DNA of 64,000 nt from Bacteroidetes bacterium 43-93 (GTDB taxonomy: Bacteria > Bacteroidota > Bacteroidia > Chitinophagales > Chitinophagaceae). Position numbers and translations under genes: made by a program. Below the pieces are notes generated by a model, which saw only the letters and a program-made list of their open reading frames with translations, was not told the origin of the DNA and searched no databases. The DNA is taken from positions 93,125 through 157,124 of the forward strand of contig MKUO01000005.1 in the NCBI GenBank assembly GCA_001897855.1, given 5' to 3'. Every line of letters begins with the position of its first letter. Positions within the stretch are counted from its first letter, which is position 1. Positions 17,319 to 25,545 of this stretch are shown piece by piece.

Positions 17319-19205
17319 ATGCAGGAAAAAGGTACTATATCCATCCACACGGAGAATATCTTCCCGATCATTAAGAAATTTTTGTACTCAGATAATGAGA
17401 TATTTCTACGCGAACTGGTATCTAACGCAACGGATGCCATCCAGAAACTGAAAAGGCTTTCATCCCTGGGGCAATATAACGGTGAATTAGGTAACCTGCA
17501 GGTAGAAGTAAAGCTGGACAAAGAGAATAAAACCATTACCATCTCGGATAATGGTATTGGTATGACGGCCGAGGAGATCAAAAAGTATATCAACCAAATA
17601 GCTTTTTCGGGCGCAACAGAATTCGTTGAGAAATTCAAGGATGCAAAAGATGCCAATGAGATCATTGGTAAGTTTGGCCTTGGATTTTATTCGGCCTTCA
17701 TGGTTGCCAACGTTGTAGAGATCCAAAGCCTGTCTTACACAGAAGGAGCTGAACCTGCTAAATGGGTATGTGATGGTAGTACGGAATTTGAAATAGGAGC
17801 GGGCAGCAAGACATCAAGGGGTACGGCTATTATCCTGCATATCAACGAAGAATCAGAAGAGTTCCTCGATGAGCATAAGCTGCAACAAATACTGGATAAA
17901 TACTGCAAGTTCTTGCCCATACCCATAAAATTTGGAACCAGAACAGAAAGCCAGCCTGATGGTGAAGATGCAGATGGCAAAACCCAATACAAATCAGTAG
18001 AGGTTGATAATATCATTAATGATACTACCCCTATATGGACAAAAGCGCCATCGGACCTGGCAGACGAAGACTATAAAAAATTCTACCGCGAGCTGTATCC
18101 ATTTTCTGAAGAGCCATTGTTCTGGATACATCTGAATGTAGATTATCCATTCAACCTTACAGGTGTATTGTACTTCCCTAAGGTGAAGAATGAGCTGGAC
18201 CTGCAGCGTAATAAGATCAAATTATATTCGCGCCAGGTATTTATTACAGATGAGGTTAAGGATATTGTACCGGAGTTCCTGATGCTGTTGCACGGCATTA
18301 TTGACTCACCGGATATTCCATTGAACGTATCGCGTAGCTTCCTGCAGGCGGATAGCAATGTAAAGAAGATCAATAGCTATATTACCAAGAAAGTAGCAGA
18401 TAAATTATCGGAACTGTTTAAAAAAGACAGGAAAGAATTTGAAGATAAATGGCAGGATATAGGTTTGTTTGTGAAGTATGGCATGCTCAGCGAAGAGAAG
18501 TTCTACGAGAAAGCCAAAGAATATGCTTTGCTGCAAAACACCGGTAAAGAATACTTTACCATAGACGAATACAAGACTAAGATACAAGACCTGCAAACCG
18601 ATAAGGAAGGAACACTTGTGATACTCTATACCAGCGATGCAGAAAGACACGATTCTTACATAAAAGCAGCTAATAACAAGGGCTATGATGTATTGGTGAT
18701 GGATTCGCCGATAGACTTGCACTTTATAAGCAGCCTGGAGCAGAAGCTGGAGAAAGTAGCCTTTAAACGCATTGACGCAGATATAGCGGATAAACTGATA
18801 GAAAAAGATGTGAAGGTAGATCATGTATTGACTGAAGATGAAACTAAGAAGGTGACTTCTATATTCGAGAAAGCTATCAGCCGTGGCGATATGAATGTAT
18901 CTGTAGAAAGTTTAAGTGCTGATGATATGCCTGTGACTGTAACTACGGATGAATTTATGCGCCGCATGAAGGATATGTCGAAAACAGGCGGTGGTATGAT
19001 GGGCATGTACGGTATGCTGCCGGACAACTATAAAGTATCTGTAAATGGCAACCATAAACTAATAGAGAAAATACTGAAAACAACAGATGAAGCGGAACAG
19101 GCTAAACTTGCGAAACATGCGTTTGACCTTGCTTTGCTTTCTCACGGAATGTTGAAAGGGAAAGACCTGACAGAGTTCCTTGCCAGGAGTGTAAGCCTTA
19201 TTTAA
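17319..19205 (+). CDS. htpG: Molecular chaperone HtpG (Hsp90)
   Basis: A 628-residue bacterial Hsp90. The N-terminal GHKL ATPase domain shows LVSNATDAIQKLK, DNGIGMT and GKFGLGFYSAFMVA, followed by the middle domain (LYSRQVFITD, PLNVSRSFLQ) and the C-terminal dimerisation region. The ATG at 17319 is preferred over an in-frame TTG at 17307; the N terminus MQEKGTISIHTENIFP fits the family. It folds client proteins in the cytoplasm under stress. The 120-bp upstream gap shows no clear promoter beyond TCAATTTG near 17243. A strong hairpin follows the gene. Confidence 0.97.
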   Translation: MQEKGTISIHTENIFPIIKKFLYSDNEIFLRELVSNATDAIQKLKRLSSLGQYNGELGNLQVEVKLDKENKTITISDNGIGMTAEEIKKYINQIAFSGATEFVEKFKDAKDANEIIGKFGLGFYSAFMVANVVEIQSLSYTEGAEPAKWVCDGSTEFEIGAGSKTSRGTAIILHINEESEEFLDEHKLQQILDKYCKFLPIPIKFGTRTESQPDGEDADGKTQYKSVEVDNIINDTTPIWTKAPSDLADEDYKKFYRELYPFSEEPLFWIHLNVDYPFNLTGVLYFPKVKNELDLQRNKIKLYSRQVFITDEVKDIVPEFLMLLHGIIDSPDIPLNVSRSFLQADSNVKKINSYITKKVADKLSELFKKDRKEFEDKWQDIGLFVKYGMLSEEKFYEKAKEYALLQNTGKEYFTIDEYKTKIQDLQTDKEGTLVILYTSDAERHDSYIKAANNKGYDVLVMDSPIDLHFISSLEQKLEKVAFKRIDADIADKLIEKDVKVDHVLTEDETKKVTSIFEKAISRGDMNVSVESLSADDMPVTVTTDEFMRRMKDMSKTGGGMMGMYGMLPDNYKVSVNGNHKLIEKILKTTDEAEQAKLAKHAFDLALLSHGMLKGKDLTEFLARSVSLI

Positions 19206-19230
19206 TTACAACGTTATAGATATAAAAGAG

Positions 19231-19251
19231 ACGCCACCTTTAAGGTGGCGT
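19231..19251. terminator. Bidirectional terminator between htpG and T9SS gene
   Basis: ACGCCACC and GGTGGCGT form a stem with the loop TTTAA (it can extend to ten base pairs). It is followed by TCTTTGG on the plus strand and by CTCTTTTATA on the minus strand, so it can serve both convergent genes. Confidence 0.75.
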
Positions 19252-19257
19252 CTTTGG

Positions 19258-21114
19258 TTATTGTAATACTAGCTTTTGTACGGATCTATCGGGGCCGGTG
19301 CTGACTTCTATATAGTATATGCCACGTGAAAAGCCTGCTGTATTGATTGTTTCTTCCGTTGCAGGGTGTTCCATATTCTTTTGATATAATACGCTGCCTG
19401 TAACATTTAGTATTTTGATTGTTGCAGGTGTGTGCATTTTCTCGAGGCCGGAAATGGATACCCGGTTTGTTGCCGGGTTAGGAAATATGCTGATAGCAGT
19501 GTTATTGCTTTGTACAGTGCTAACCGAAACAGGTGCCGTAACAGTATCGCAAGACCAATCTGAGTAGCTGCCATCCTTGCACCTGGTACGTACGCAGATA
19601 TAGTAATGTTCGCCCGGGTTACCATTTATCAGCATTGTATTAGCTGAGGTCAGGGTGCCAAAATTAGGTGTACCGGGGGAAGTAGTAACTGCAAACTCAT
19701 AGCTGGCAGCACCAGCTACAGTATCCCAATAAACATTGATAGAACTTAATACGGTGCCCATGTGTAAAACAGGCGCTGCGCATAAGGAGCCGGTTTTTAA
19801 TTTGGCAATATAATAGTTGTAGCTGAGGGGTGCTAAGGGCACTTTCAATGTGTCAAGTATCAATGCAGAATCGTCGCGTACCATGCCTGTAATAAAGATG
19901 TTAGTACCATCTGTATTTGCATGTTGCACGCTGGCAAGTGCAGCATTCGTAGCTCTGAGCCAAAGCGGGGTGCCGTCATATTTATATGCAATAACTGCAC
20001 TTGCGTTTTGAGTGCCTACATTAGCGACAATGCCATTACCACAATCGATATAATTGTGAACGGACGGGACTAAAACCAACTGGCTATCAGTGGCTACCGC
20101 CGTAAAAGGATTTTCCATATCCACCCTTGTTACAACAGTATCTTTTACCGACCGTATCCAGCGTACATGGCCGTCGCTATCCAGTGAGGCGGCAAGATAA
20201 TTACCATTGAAGAATGCAGTTGGTTTAGGTATGAGATTGCCATCCATACTCATAGTATCATGGATGGGGCCGGTATAATAAATAGTATTGTTGTTGGCGA
20301 TATTGAGGCGGCGACTGGTGCAGGTAAAGTCGTTCATGAACATAGACCAGTCATAAGTGCCATTTGCCCTGTAGCGCACGATATAAGTAAAGTATAGATT
20401 GTTTATTGTTATTGGCTGGTTGCCAAAAGTATCTATTGAAAATCCGGGGCATGATCCCGCTACATAAATATTGCCGCCATCATCGGCCACCACAGAATTT
20501 ACATAGCCTGCCTGAGCCTGCCTGACAACAGTAGTTTGTGTTCCTGTGCCTGTTTCTATTTTATAAATAATGTTTGAGAGTGCAGAATCTGTAGGTACAT
20601 ACAGGTAATGATCCCTGAAAAATAAGGAGGCCGCCTGCGTATTATAATCGACACCAATAGGTGTGAACCATTTCAAGGCGAGTGTGCCAACATCCAGCCT
20701 TGCAACAAAGTAGAAAGGCCCGTTAGCTGTGGTATTTATTTTGCTAAAGCTACCATACTGCAAGCTGTCGTAATAAGCACCCAGCAAATACCAGTTGCCG
20801 AAGTTATCTGATTTGATATCAACAATGCTCACCTTGCCGGTGATAAAAGTATCGGCCTGTTTGACTCCCTGCTGAGAAAAAACGGTAAGTTTTACATCAC
20901 CATAAGGATAGGGATTGACGCTATAATTTACTTTATTCATCGTTGCCCATAAAACCTGGGTGCCACTTGCCGCGCTTACCTCTTTTCGCAAACCAATGCC
21001 GGATGAAATATTAAGAGCTGTATCTGTTTGCACCCATTGCCATGCAGGACTTTGGGCATTTACAGAAAGTATTGTTGTTAACACGAAGAGAAGGAGGAGG
21101 GTATAGTTTTTCAT
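19258..21114 (-). CDS. Secreted T9SS type A sorting-domain protein
   Basis: A 618-residue exported protein. It has a signal peptide (residues 1 to about 20, ending VNAQ), a long beta-rich central part of repeated WDG-like strands typical of beta-propeller/SBBP-type proteins, a fibronectin type III-like domain (about 455-530, WDTVAGAASYEFAV and HYYICVRTRC), and a C-terminal sorting domain (about 545-618) starting SIFPNPATNRVSI and ending RSVQKLVLQ. The last domain targets proteins through the type IX secretion system to the cell surface or medium. Ligand and function are unknown. Confidence 0.88.
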   Translation of the reverse strand: MKNYTLLLLFVLTTILSVNAQSPAWQWVQTDTALNISSGIGLRKEVSAASGTQVLWATMNKVNYSVNPYPYGDVKLTVFSQQGVKQADTFITGKVSIVDIKSDNFGNWYLLGAYYDSLQYGSFSKINTTANGPFYFVARLDVGTLALKWFTPIGVDYNTQAASLFFRDHYLYVPTDSALSNIIYKIETGTGTQTTVVRQAQAGYVNSVVADDGGNIYVAGSCPGFSIDTFGNQPITINNLYFTYIVRYRANGTYDWSMFMNDFTCTSRRLNIANNNTIYYTGPIHDTMSMDGNLIPKPTAFFNGNYLAASLDSDGHVRWIRSVKDTVVTRVDMENPFTAVATDSQLVLVPSVHNYIDCGNGIVANVGTQNASAVIAYKYDGTPLWLRATNAALASVQHANTDGTNIFITGMVRDDSALILDTLKVPLAPLSYNYYIAKLKTGSLCAAPVLHMGTVLSSINVYWDTVAGAASYEFAVTTSPGTPNFGTLTSANTMLINGNPGEHYYICVRTRCKDGSYSDWSCDTVTAPVSVSTVQSNNTAISIFPNPATNRVSISGLEKMHTPATIKILNVTGSVLYQKNMEHPATEETINTAGFSRGIYYIEVSTGPDRSVQKLVLQ

Positions 21115-21235
21115 AAACCGGGTGTTTGTATAAAAATACGAACATCTCCATCGCTATGATTAACCTCTGCGCCTAAGCAGGATTAAAACCTGATTAATGC
21201 TGATTTTTGGCAGATGAGTTGAGATTAGCCATTAT

Positions 21236-22048
21236 TTAATCGTGTATGGCTAATACAGGCAAGTGGTTCAGATTTGCCAATTGTTTGGTATAGCTTTTAT
21301 TGAACAGACTGTACCAAAGGCCATGCTTATGCGGTATCACTATCAGCAAGTCGATGCCTTTAGTTTTTACAAAATCTGATACCCCTTTGATCACGTATTT
21401 ATCCTCTATGACGTGGTATTCTGGCTTTATGTCATTAAAAGCTTCCCTGACGGTAGCCACATTTTTGTTGGTATCTACTAAAGATGCTTTGGGAGTAACA
21501 TGTACAATATATAGTTGCCCTTCCGCGGTTTTTACAATGTTCTTGATCGTCTTAACCTGCTCCGGCAGGCAAGGGCTTTTATAATCGCAGGCGAGGGCTA
21601 TATGTTTTACAGGTTTGTAGCTGATATGCGGAGGTACCACTAAGATGGGGCAGGTAACGGTTATTAAAGCATTCAGCCAGTCGCTATCCCATAAAGTAAG
21701 GTCTGAGTATTCCATATTAGCGCCCATCACTATGGCCCGCAGGCCCAGCTCTTTGTTCAATTCCTGCAGCGATTCCAGGAAGCCGCCTATCATCATCTGG
21801 CCATCTACCTGCACACCAGGAAATGCAGAATGTACGCGGTCCAGCTCTAGCTGCAACATGTCCTTTTCTGAACTAAGCGCATCATTTACCGTTGCCAGGC
21901 TAAGCCCTTCTCCTGTGTAAGTAGAAGGTATCGTGTAAATATGTACCAGTACTATTTTGCAATTATTGTCTTTTGCAAAAGCACAGGCGTAGTTCATCGC
22001 ATTGATGGATGATTCTGAAAAATCGGTTGCAACTAATATGGTATCCAT
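21236..22048 (-). CDS. Universal stress protein, tandem UspA domains
   Basis: A 270-residue protein with two UspA domains: the first (about 1-140) starts MDTILVATDFSESSINAMNYA and ends with CPILVVPPH; the second (about 150-270) starts HIALACDYKS and ends LPVLAIHD. The classic ATP-binding G-rich signature is weak in both halves. Universal stress proteins help cells endure nutrient or redox stress. It lies 15 bp downstream of the MarR-type gene on the minus strand, so the pair is probably one regulated unit. Confidence 0.9.
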   Translation of the reverse strand: MDTILVATDFSESSINAMNYACAFAKDNNCKIVLVHIYTIPSTYTGEGLSLATVNDALSSEKDMLQLELDRVHSAFPGVQVDGQMMIGGFLESLQELNKELGLRAIVMGANMEYSDLTLWDSDWLNALITVTCPILVVPPHISYKPVKHIALACDYKSPCLPEQVKTIKNIVKTAEGQLYIVHVTPKASLVDTNKNVATVREAFNDIKPEYHVIEDKYVIKGVSDFVKTKGIDLLIVIPHKHGLWYSLFNKSYTKQLANLNHLPVLAIHD

Positions 22049-22063
22049 AACTGTGTGTGTTTA

Positions 22064-22513
22064 TCAGATATGTTCTTTGAGATTTTGTTCCAGCTTTTGA
22101 AGCAATGACATACAGCGTTCCAGTTCATTTATATCCAGGCCTTTACCCGCAGCAGCATACATCTCATCAATGAACGGTTGCACCTCGGCTTTGGTGGTCT
22201 TGCCTTTTGGAGTAAGATGTACCAGTTTGTTGCGGCGATCGTTCTCATCCTCCTGCCTGTACACCAGGTCGCGCTTGGTAAGATTATCGATCAGGTAAGT
22301 CATGCTGGCTTTATCTTTCACAGTGAGGTTAGCGATCTCCTGCTGATTGATGCCATCCTGGTTCCAAAGGCAGGCAAGTACCTGCAGCATTTCGAATGTG
22401 AGGTCGACATCATGTTCTTTAAACTTACTTTGGATAAACTGGCGATAAGCAATATTTACGGACGCGATCTTACGGGTAAACTCAATAATAGTTGTATGTT
22501 TTGCTTTTGCCAC
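22064..22513 (-). CDS. MarR family transcriptional regulator
   Basis: A 149-residue winged-helix regulator. The DNA-binding part (about residues 35-105) shows LACLWNQDGINQQEIANLTVKDKASMTYLIDNL followed by the wing DENDRRNKLVHLTPKG, a classic MarR pattern. It starts with GTG at 22513; a -7 element ends four bases upstream, so the mRNA may be leaderless. It is upstream of a universal stress gene and probably controls itself and that gene. A 10-bp palindrome, AACTATAGTT at 22558-22567, is a possible operator. The inducing ligand is unknown. Confidence 0.92.
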   Translation of the reverse strand: MAKAKHTTIIEFTRKIASVNIAYRQFIQSKFKEHDVDLTFEMLQVLACLWNQDGINQQEIANLTVKDKASMTYLIDNLTKRDLVYRQEDENDRRNKLVHLTPKGKTTKAEVQPFIDEMYAAAGKGLDINELERCMSLLQKLEQNLKEHI

Positions 22514-22517
22514 GGTA

Positions 22518-22525
22518 CAAAATTA
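22518..22525 (-). promoter_or_regulatory. -7 element TAATTTTG for the MarR-USP pair
   Basis: The plus strand reads CAAAATTA; the minus strand has TAATTTTG, TACC and then the GTG start. It is an exact TAnnTTTG match at the same four-base spacing as the Crp/Fnr-type gene. The palindrome AACTATAGTT (22558-22567) lies just upstream and could be a MarR operator. Confidence 0.5.
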
Positions 22526-22592
22526 TATTAATTAGTTAAGTCCTTTACTATTTTTGTAACTATAGTTGGATAGCTAAATTATATATAAACTC

Positions 22593-22961
22593 TTACTTCC
22601 GTATGCTTAGTACGTAGCGGGTAATAGCACCGACCTCAGAATCGGGCATTGTGAGGAAGCCGGGCATGTCTTTCCGGCCATTTTTGATGGTATAAGCAAT
22701 AGTGGCACTGTCTAAAACAGTGAGCTGCAGGTTGGCAGCCCTGGAATCTACGGCATTGCCATACATGCTATGGCATACCTTGCATTTTTGCTCGAACAAA
22801 GTGCGGCCAGCATCGGTGCTCATATTGTAAACGGTATCAGCATTGCCGGGTACGGCGCGGGCATCAATGTTTTTATCGGCAGAAGTATTGTTGTTACCGC
22901 AGGAGGCTGCCATAAGAATAGCGACTGCCAAAGAGATGTGATATGCGGGATTGATCTTCAC
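22593..22961 (-). CDS. Cytochrome c lipoprotein, mono-heme
   Basis: A 122-residue exported c-type cytochrome. Signal sequence residues 1-20 end in a lipobox MAAS before C21, so it is a predicted lipoprotein. Heme attachment is CKVCH (C60, C63, H64); the distal ligand is probably M99 in KDMPGF. It starts with GTG at 22961; no ATG fits the frame. It would carry electrons in the periplasm or on the outer membrane. Its partner oxidase or dehydrogenase is not in the window. It is the last gene before an AT-rich accessory island. Confidence 0.88.
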   Translation of the reverse strand: MKINPAYHISLAVAILMAASCGNNNTSADKNIDARAVPGNADTVYNMSTDAGRTLFEQKCKVCHSMYGNAVDSRAANLQLTVLDSATIAYTIKNGRKDMPGFLTMPDSEVGAITRYVLSIRK

Positions 22962-23062
22962 ATGTAATTAGCGGAAAAAAACATGCCAGTAGGGGGATAA
23001 GTGTAATGTCTTTCTGCATAGGTTAATCAGAAAGATGTCCTACCAAATATTTGTATCTTTAA

Positions 23063-23167
23063 ATGGCAATATTTCAAATAGTTGAATGCCATCCAAATGT
23101 TTCAGGAGCTTCATCGGCATATGGATACAAAAAACGAATAATTGTAGATCAGGCTATTTATTCATAA
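23063..23167 (+). CDS. Short ORF upstream of the RES gene, uncertain
   Basis: A 34-residue ORF (MAIFQIVECHPNV... ending DQAIYS) sits directly after a TATCTTTA element (23054-23061), one mismatch from the -7 consensus. The first and last bases ATGGCA (23063-23068) and TGCCAT (23087-23092) form an inverted repeat across the start. A one-base shift at 23150-23165 would join it to the frame that leads into the RES gene (LFIHKDVDEALEAV...), so it may be a decayed gene, a leader or chance. No family is recognised. Confidence 0.3.
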   Translation: MAIFQIVECHPNVSGASSAYGYKKRIIVDQAIYS

Positions 23168-23216
23168 AGATGTTGATGAGGCATTGGAAGCAGTTCTAAA
23201 TTTAAGTCAATCTACC

Positions 23217-24386
23217 ATGGGAGGAGCTAAACAACGTTGGTTAGAATTAGAGTCTCGGGGCATGAATGAACCCAAAGAAGCAAATGTCTGTTCAACCCAT
23301 ATAGACGACTATGCAATAAGGCGATTCATTTCCAGAAAAGGTATGGCGGGTGAGTGTTCCTATTGTGGAAAGAAGCGAAATGTTATTGAACTTGAAGAAC
23401 TAATGGTTTTTGTTATGGACGGCATAAGCCGGTTCTATGAAGATGCGGCAAACTTTATGAGTTACGATAGTGGTGAAGGTGGTTATTTAGGGGACACATA
23501 TGATGGCAAAGAATTATTATATGACGTTATTGGACTAGAAGTTAACGATGATGAACTATTCCATGATATGGCTGCTTGTATCGATGACAGTGCTTGGGCA
23601 TCACCAGATGACTATTATGGTAGTCCAAGCGATATACTATCGTCTCAATGGAGCTATTTTAAAAGACTTATCAAGTACAGACTAAGATATTTCTTTACTC
23701 AAGTAAGCCAGTACAAGACATTAGACTATTATAATCGAAATGCTTTTGAAATATTAGAAGATATTGGGAATTGTGTGAAAAGACTCAAACTTCAGACCCA
23801 ACTGGTGAAAGGGACACCCTTGTATAGGTGTAGACAGCATAAGAAAATTGAAAAAATAAAAGACGCTGATAAGATTGCTTCCCCGCCGGAAAGCGCTGCG
23901 ATATATTCAAATAGAATGAGCCCTGCTGGAATTTCAATGTTTTACTGTGCATTTGACTTGACAACGGCGAAGTTTGAAACAATAGACTCTAAGAGCAAAA
24001 ATAAGTATCTGACTTCAGCATGTTTTACCAATAGATCTGCCCTCAACCTAATTGATTTTACAAAATTGCCAACTGTACCAAGTATATTCGATGGCAGGAA
24101 CATCAAGCATTATTATACAATACAGTTCTTAAAGGATTTTGTTAAAGATCTTTCAAGTGATATAACGAGGGATGGCAGGGAACATATTGAATACGTTCCA
24201 ACACAGATCGTGACGGAATTTTTTAGATACTTATACCCAATTGGAAATAAAAATCAAATTGATGGAATAATTTACCCTTCTTCGAAAAATAAGGGAGGAA
24301 AAGCCTGTGTACTTTTTATGGACAATTCTGAGTCGCTTGTACAATTAGAATTTGACAGATTGTCGTTAAATCGCCAAAGAATATAA
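23217..24386 (+). CDS. Long RES-domain protein with HEPN/RES N-terminal domain
   Basis: A 389-residue protein. The N-terminal part has cysteines C25, C47 and C50 (CSYCGK), a possible zinc site, and resembles the HEPN/RES N-terminal domain type. The C-terminal half (from about 200) is a RES domain: R204 in LYRCRQ, NRMSPAG at 232-238, Y243 and E254 in MFYCAFD...AKFE, and S355/S356 in YPSSKNKGG. RES proteins such as MbcT break down NAD+ and act as toxins or phage-defence effectors. The ATG at 23217 gives the MGGAKQRW start typical of this family; a TTG 33 bases upstream is in frame. Nearby DNA is clearly AT-rich, suggesting transfer. Confidence 0.8.
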   Translation: MGGAKQRWLELESRGMNEPKEANVCSTHIDDYAIRRFISRKGMAGECSYCGKKRNVIELEELMVFVMDGISRFYEDAANFMSYDSGEGGYLGDTYDGKELLYDVIGLEVNDDELFHDMAACIDDSAWASPDDYYGSPSDILSSQWSYFKRLIKYRLRYFFTQVSQYKTLDYYNRNAFEILEDIGNCVKRLKLQTQLVKGTPLYRCRQHKKIEKIKDADKIASPPESAAIYSNRMSPAGISMFYCAFDLTTAKFETIDSKSKNKYLTSACFTNRSALNLIDFTKLPTVPSIFDGRNIKHYYTIQFLKDFVKDLSSDITRDGREHIEYVPTQIVTEFFRYLYPIGNKNQIDGIIYPSSKNKGGKACVLFMDNSESLVQLEFDRLSLNRQRI

Positions 24387-24402
24387 TGAATCCATGAAAT
24401 AG

Positions 24403-25149
24403 TTAAGCCCATTCTTTTAGTTCTCCGGTTTCCGGGTTAATAACAAATTCCATAGAATTTTGATCTGTCAGATGGAAACCTTTCAGATTCAGTTTCTCTA
24501 TTTTGTAACTGTTTACTGTGGCATATTCTACGCTCCACATTGAACACCCCTCTTCCATGATTTTAAATTCTTTGACAAAATCGTTTTGGTTTAGAAAAAC
24601 TTCCTTGGATATCCGATTTGTAATGTGATTTTTCCTCATTAGTCGCTGATCATTTTTTTCGATTAATAGCTCAAGCGGGGTTTTTCTATCTGCTTTATTT
24701 CTCTCGCTATTAGGGATTATTTTTATCTTTCTTTCAAGATGGCAAAACGTGTAGTCAAGTTCTGCAAGAAATCTAAGTTGTATTACAACAAAGTTGTAAC
24801 CTGGAGGGCAGTCCCCGAGATACCTTGAACGATAAATATTATCCAATGCTTGAAGAAACGGTCTATCTATTTGATGAACCCAGGAGTCACTTTCAGTTAA
24901 AAAATTTTTCTTCAAAGTGTTGTAAATAGCGTATAAGGAGTGATTTTTTGCATAGCTGACACGGTGAATAAGACACAAACATTTTAGTACTTTTTCAATT
25001 GCTTGACTTGCCATTATACATCCCTGCTCAAATAGCTTGTTTAAAAGTAATACCCTCGCCGCAAGATAGTCATCAACTGAATTATTGTGTAATCCAATAA
25101 TTGTTTGTGCTTCACATCCATTTAAGGAAAAGGAATTACTTTCTTCCAT
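24403..25149 (-). CDS. HEPN-domain protein, candidate RNase
   Basis: A 248-residue protein whose N-terminal part (about residues 26-80) looks like a HEPN domain: DDYLAARVLLLNKLFEQG, then ASQAIEKVLKCL, then HSLYAIYNTL. The R-x6-H pair R63/H70 (RVSYAKNH) fits the broad R-x4-6-H signature of HEPN ribonucleases. The C-terminal part (about 145-248) is not recognised. It is convergent with the RES gene, stops 17 bp apart, in the same AT-rich stretch. HEPN proteins are common in toxin-antitoxin and defence loci; a role as partner of the RES protein is an inference. Confidence 0.65.
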   Translation of the reverse strand: MEESNSFSLNGCEAQTIIGLHNNSVDDYLAARVLLLNKLFEQGCIMASQAIEKVLKCLCLIHRVSYAKNHSLYAIYNTLKKNFLTESDSWVHQIDRPFLQALDNIYRSRYLGDCPPGYNFVVIQLRFLAELDYTFCHLERKIKIIPNSERNKADRKTPLELLIEKNDQRLMRKNHITNRISKEVFLNQNDFVKEFKIMEEGCSMWSVEYATVNSYKIEKLNLKGFHLTDQNSMEFVINPETGELKEWA

Positions 25150-25270
25150 GACTGTTAATTTGGGCTTAAGATATTCATTTATTTGAACTGTGAAATTTGT
25201 TATTAGTAATTGATGGAAATTGTAAAGAATTTTTATGAGGACTCAACTTTCAAGTGGCAAAACAAAAAGC

Positions 25271-25294
25271 CCCTGCAAACCAGTGTTTACAGGG
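25271..25294 (-). terminator. Terminator of tRNA-Leu
   Basis: On the minus strand, CCCTGTAAAC, loop ACTG and GTTTGCAGGG form a 10-bp stem with one G-U pair, followed by GCTTTTTGTTTTG. It lies about 20 bases past the tRNA 3' end, a clear intrinsic terminator. Confidence 0.85.
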
Positions 25295-25313
25295 ACTTTA
25301 AGAATTGGTTGGG

Positions 25314-25397
25314 TGCCCAGAACAGGAATCGAACCTGCACTCCCTTGCGAAAACCAGATTTTGAGTCTAGCGCGTCTACCAATTCCGCCATCTGGGC
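25314..25397 (-). tRNA. tRNA-Leu, anticodon CAA
   Basis: An 84-nt class II tRNA read on the minus strand, from GCCCAGATGGCGGAATTGG to TTCGATTCCTGTTCTGGGCA. The acceptor stem GCCCAGA/TCTGGGC pairs fully. The anticodon stem CTAGA/TCTGG encloses the loop CTCAAAA, giving anticodon CAA (reads UUG). A long variable arm (TTTTCGCAAGG) and the T-arm GCAGG...CCTGT are present. No CCA is encoded, as usual in Bacteroidota. A strong promoter and an intrinsic terminator flank it. Its 3' end faces the RES/HEPN island. A reading frame through this stretch on the other strand is spurious. Confidence 0.96.
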
Positions 25398-25430
25398 AAT
25401 TGGGCTACCGGGCGTGGTAGCTTGGGGCAG

Positions 25431-25463
25431 CAAATGTATTTATTCTTTGCCGAATACACAAAA
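25431..25463 (-). promoter_or_regulatory. tRNA-Leu promoter, TTTTG-N20-TACATTTG
   Basis: On the minus strand, TTTTG (plus 25459-25463), 20 bases, then TACATTTG (plus 25431-25438). Both boxes and the spacing match the Bacteroidota vegetative promoter. The tRNA starts about 33 bases downstream. Confidence 0.75.
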
Positions 25464-25519
25464 GGTATTTTTGGCTTTTGGCAATGATGTTATAACAGGT
25501 GCATCCGCAAATACCTTGT

Positions 25520-25527
25520 TATATTTG
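25520..25527 (+). promoter_or_regulatory. -7 element TATATTTG before the dehydrogenase-like gene
   Basis: An exact TAnnTTTG match 18 bases before the ATG at 25546. It supports that start over longer frames reaching back across the tRNA. No clear -33 box. Confidence 0.5.
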
Positions 25528-25545
25528 GCGCGTAAACTGATATCG

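Noticed and set aside
25150..25314. Direct repeat of the tRNA-Leu 3' end as an att site
   Set aside because: I searched the far side of the island (22962-23063) for the 3' tRNA sequence and saw no copy; no integrase gene is visible.
25210..25545. N-terminal extension of the dehydrogenase-like gene by 112 codons
   Set aside because: It runs through the tRNA-Leu and its terminator, and a -7 element plus family-like N terminus fix the start at 25546.
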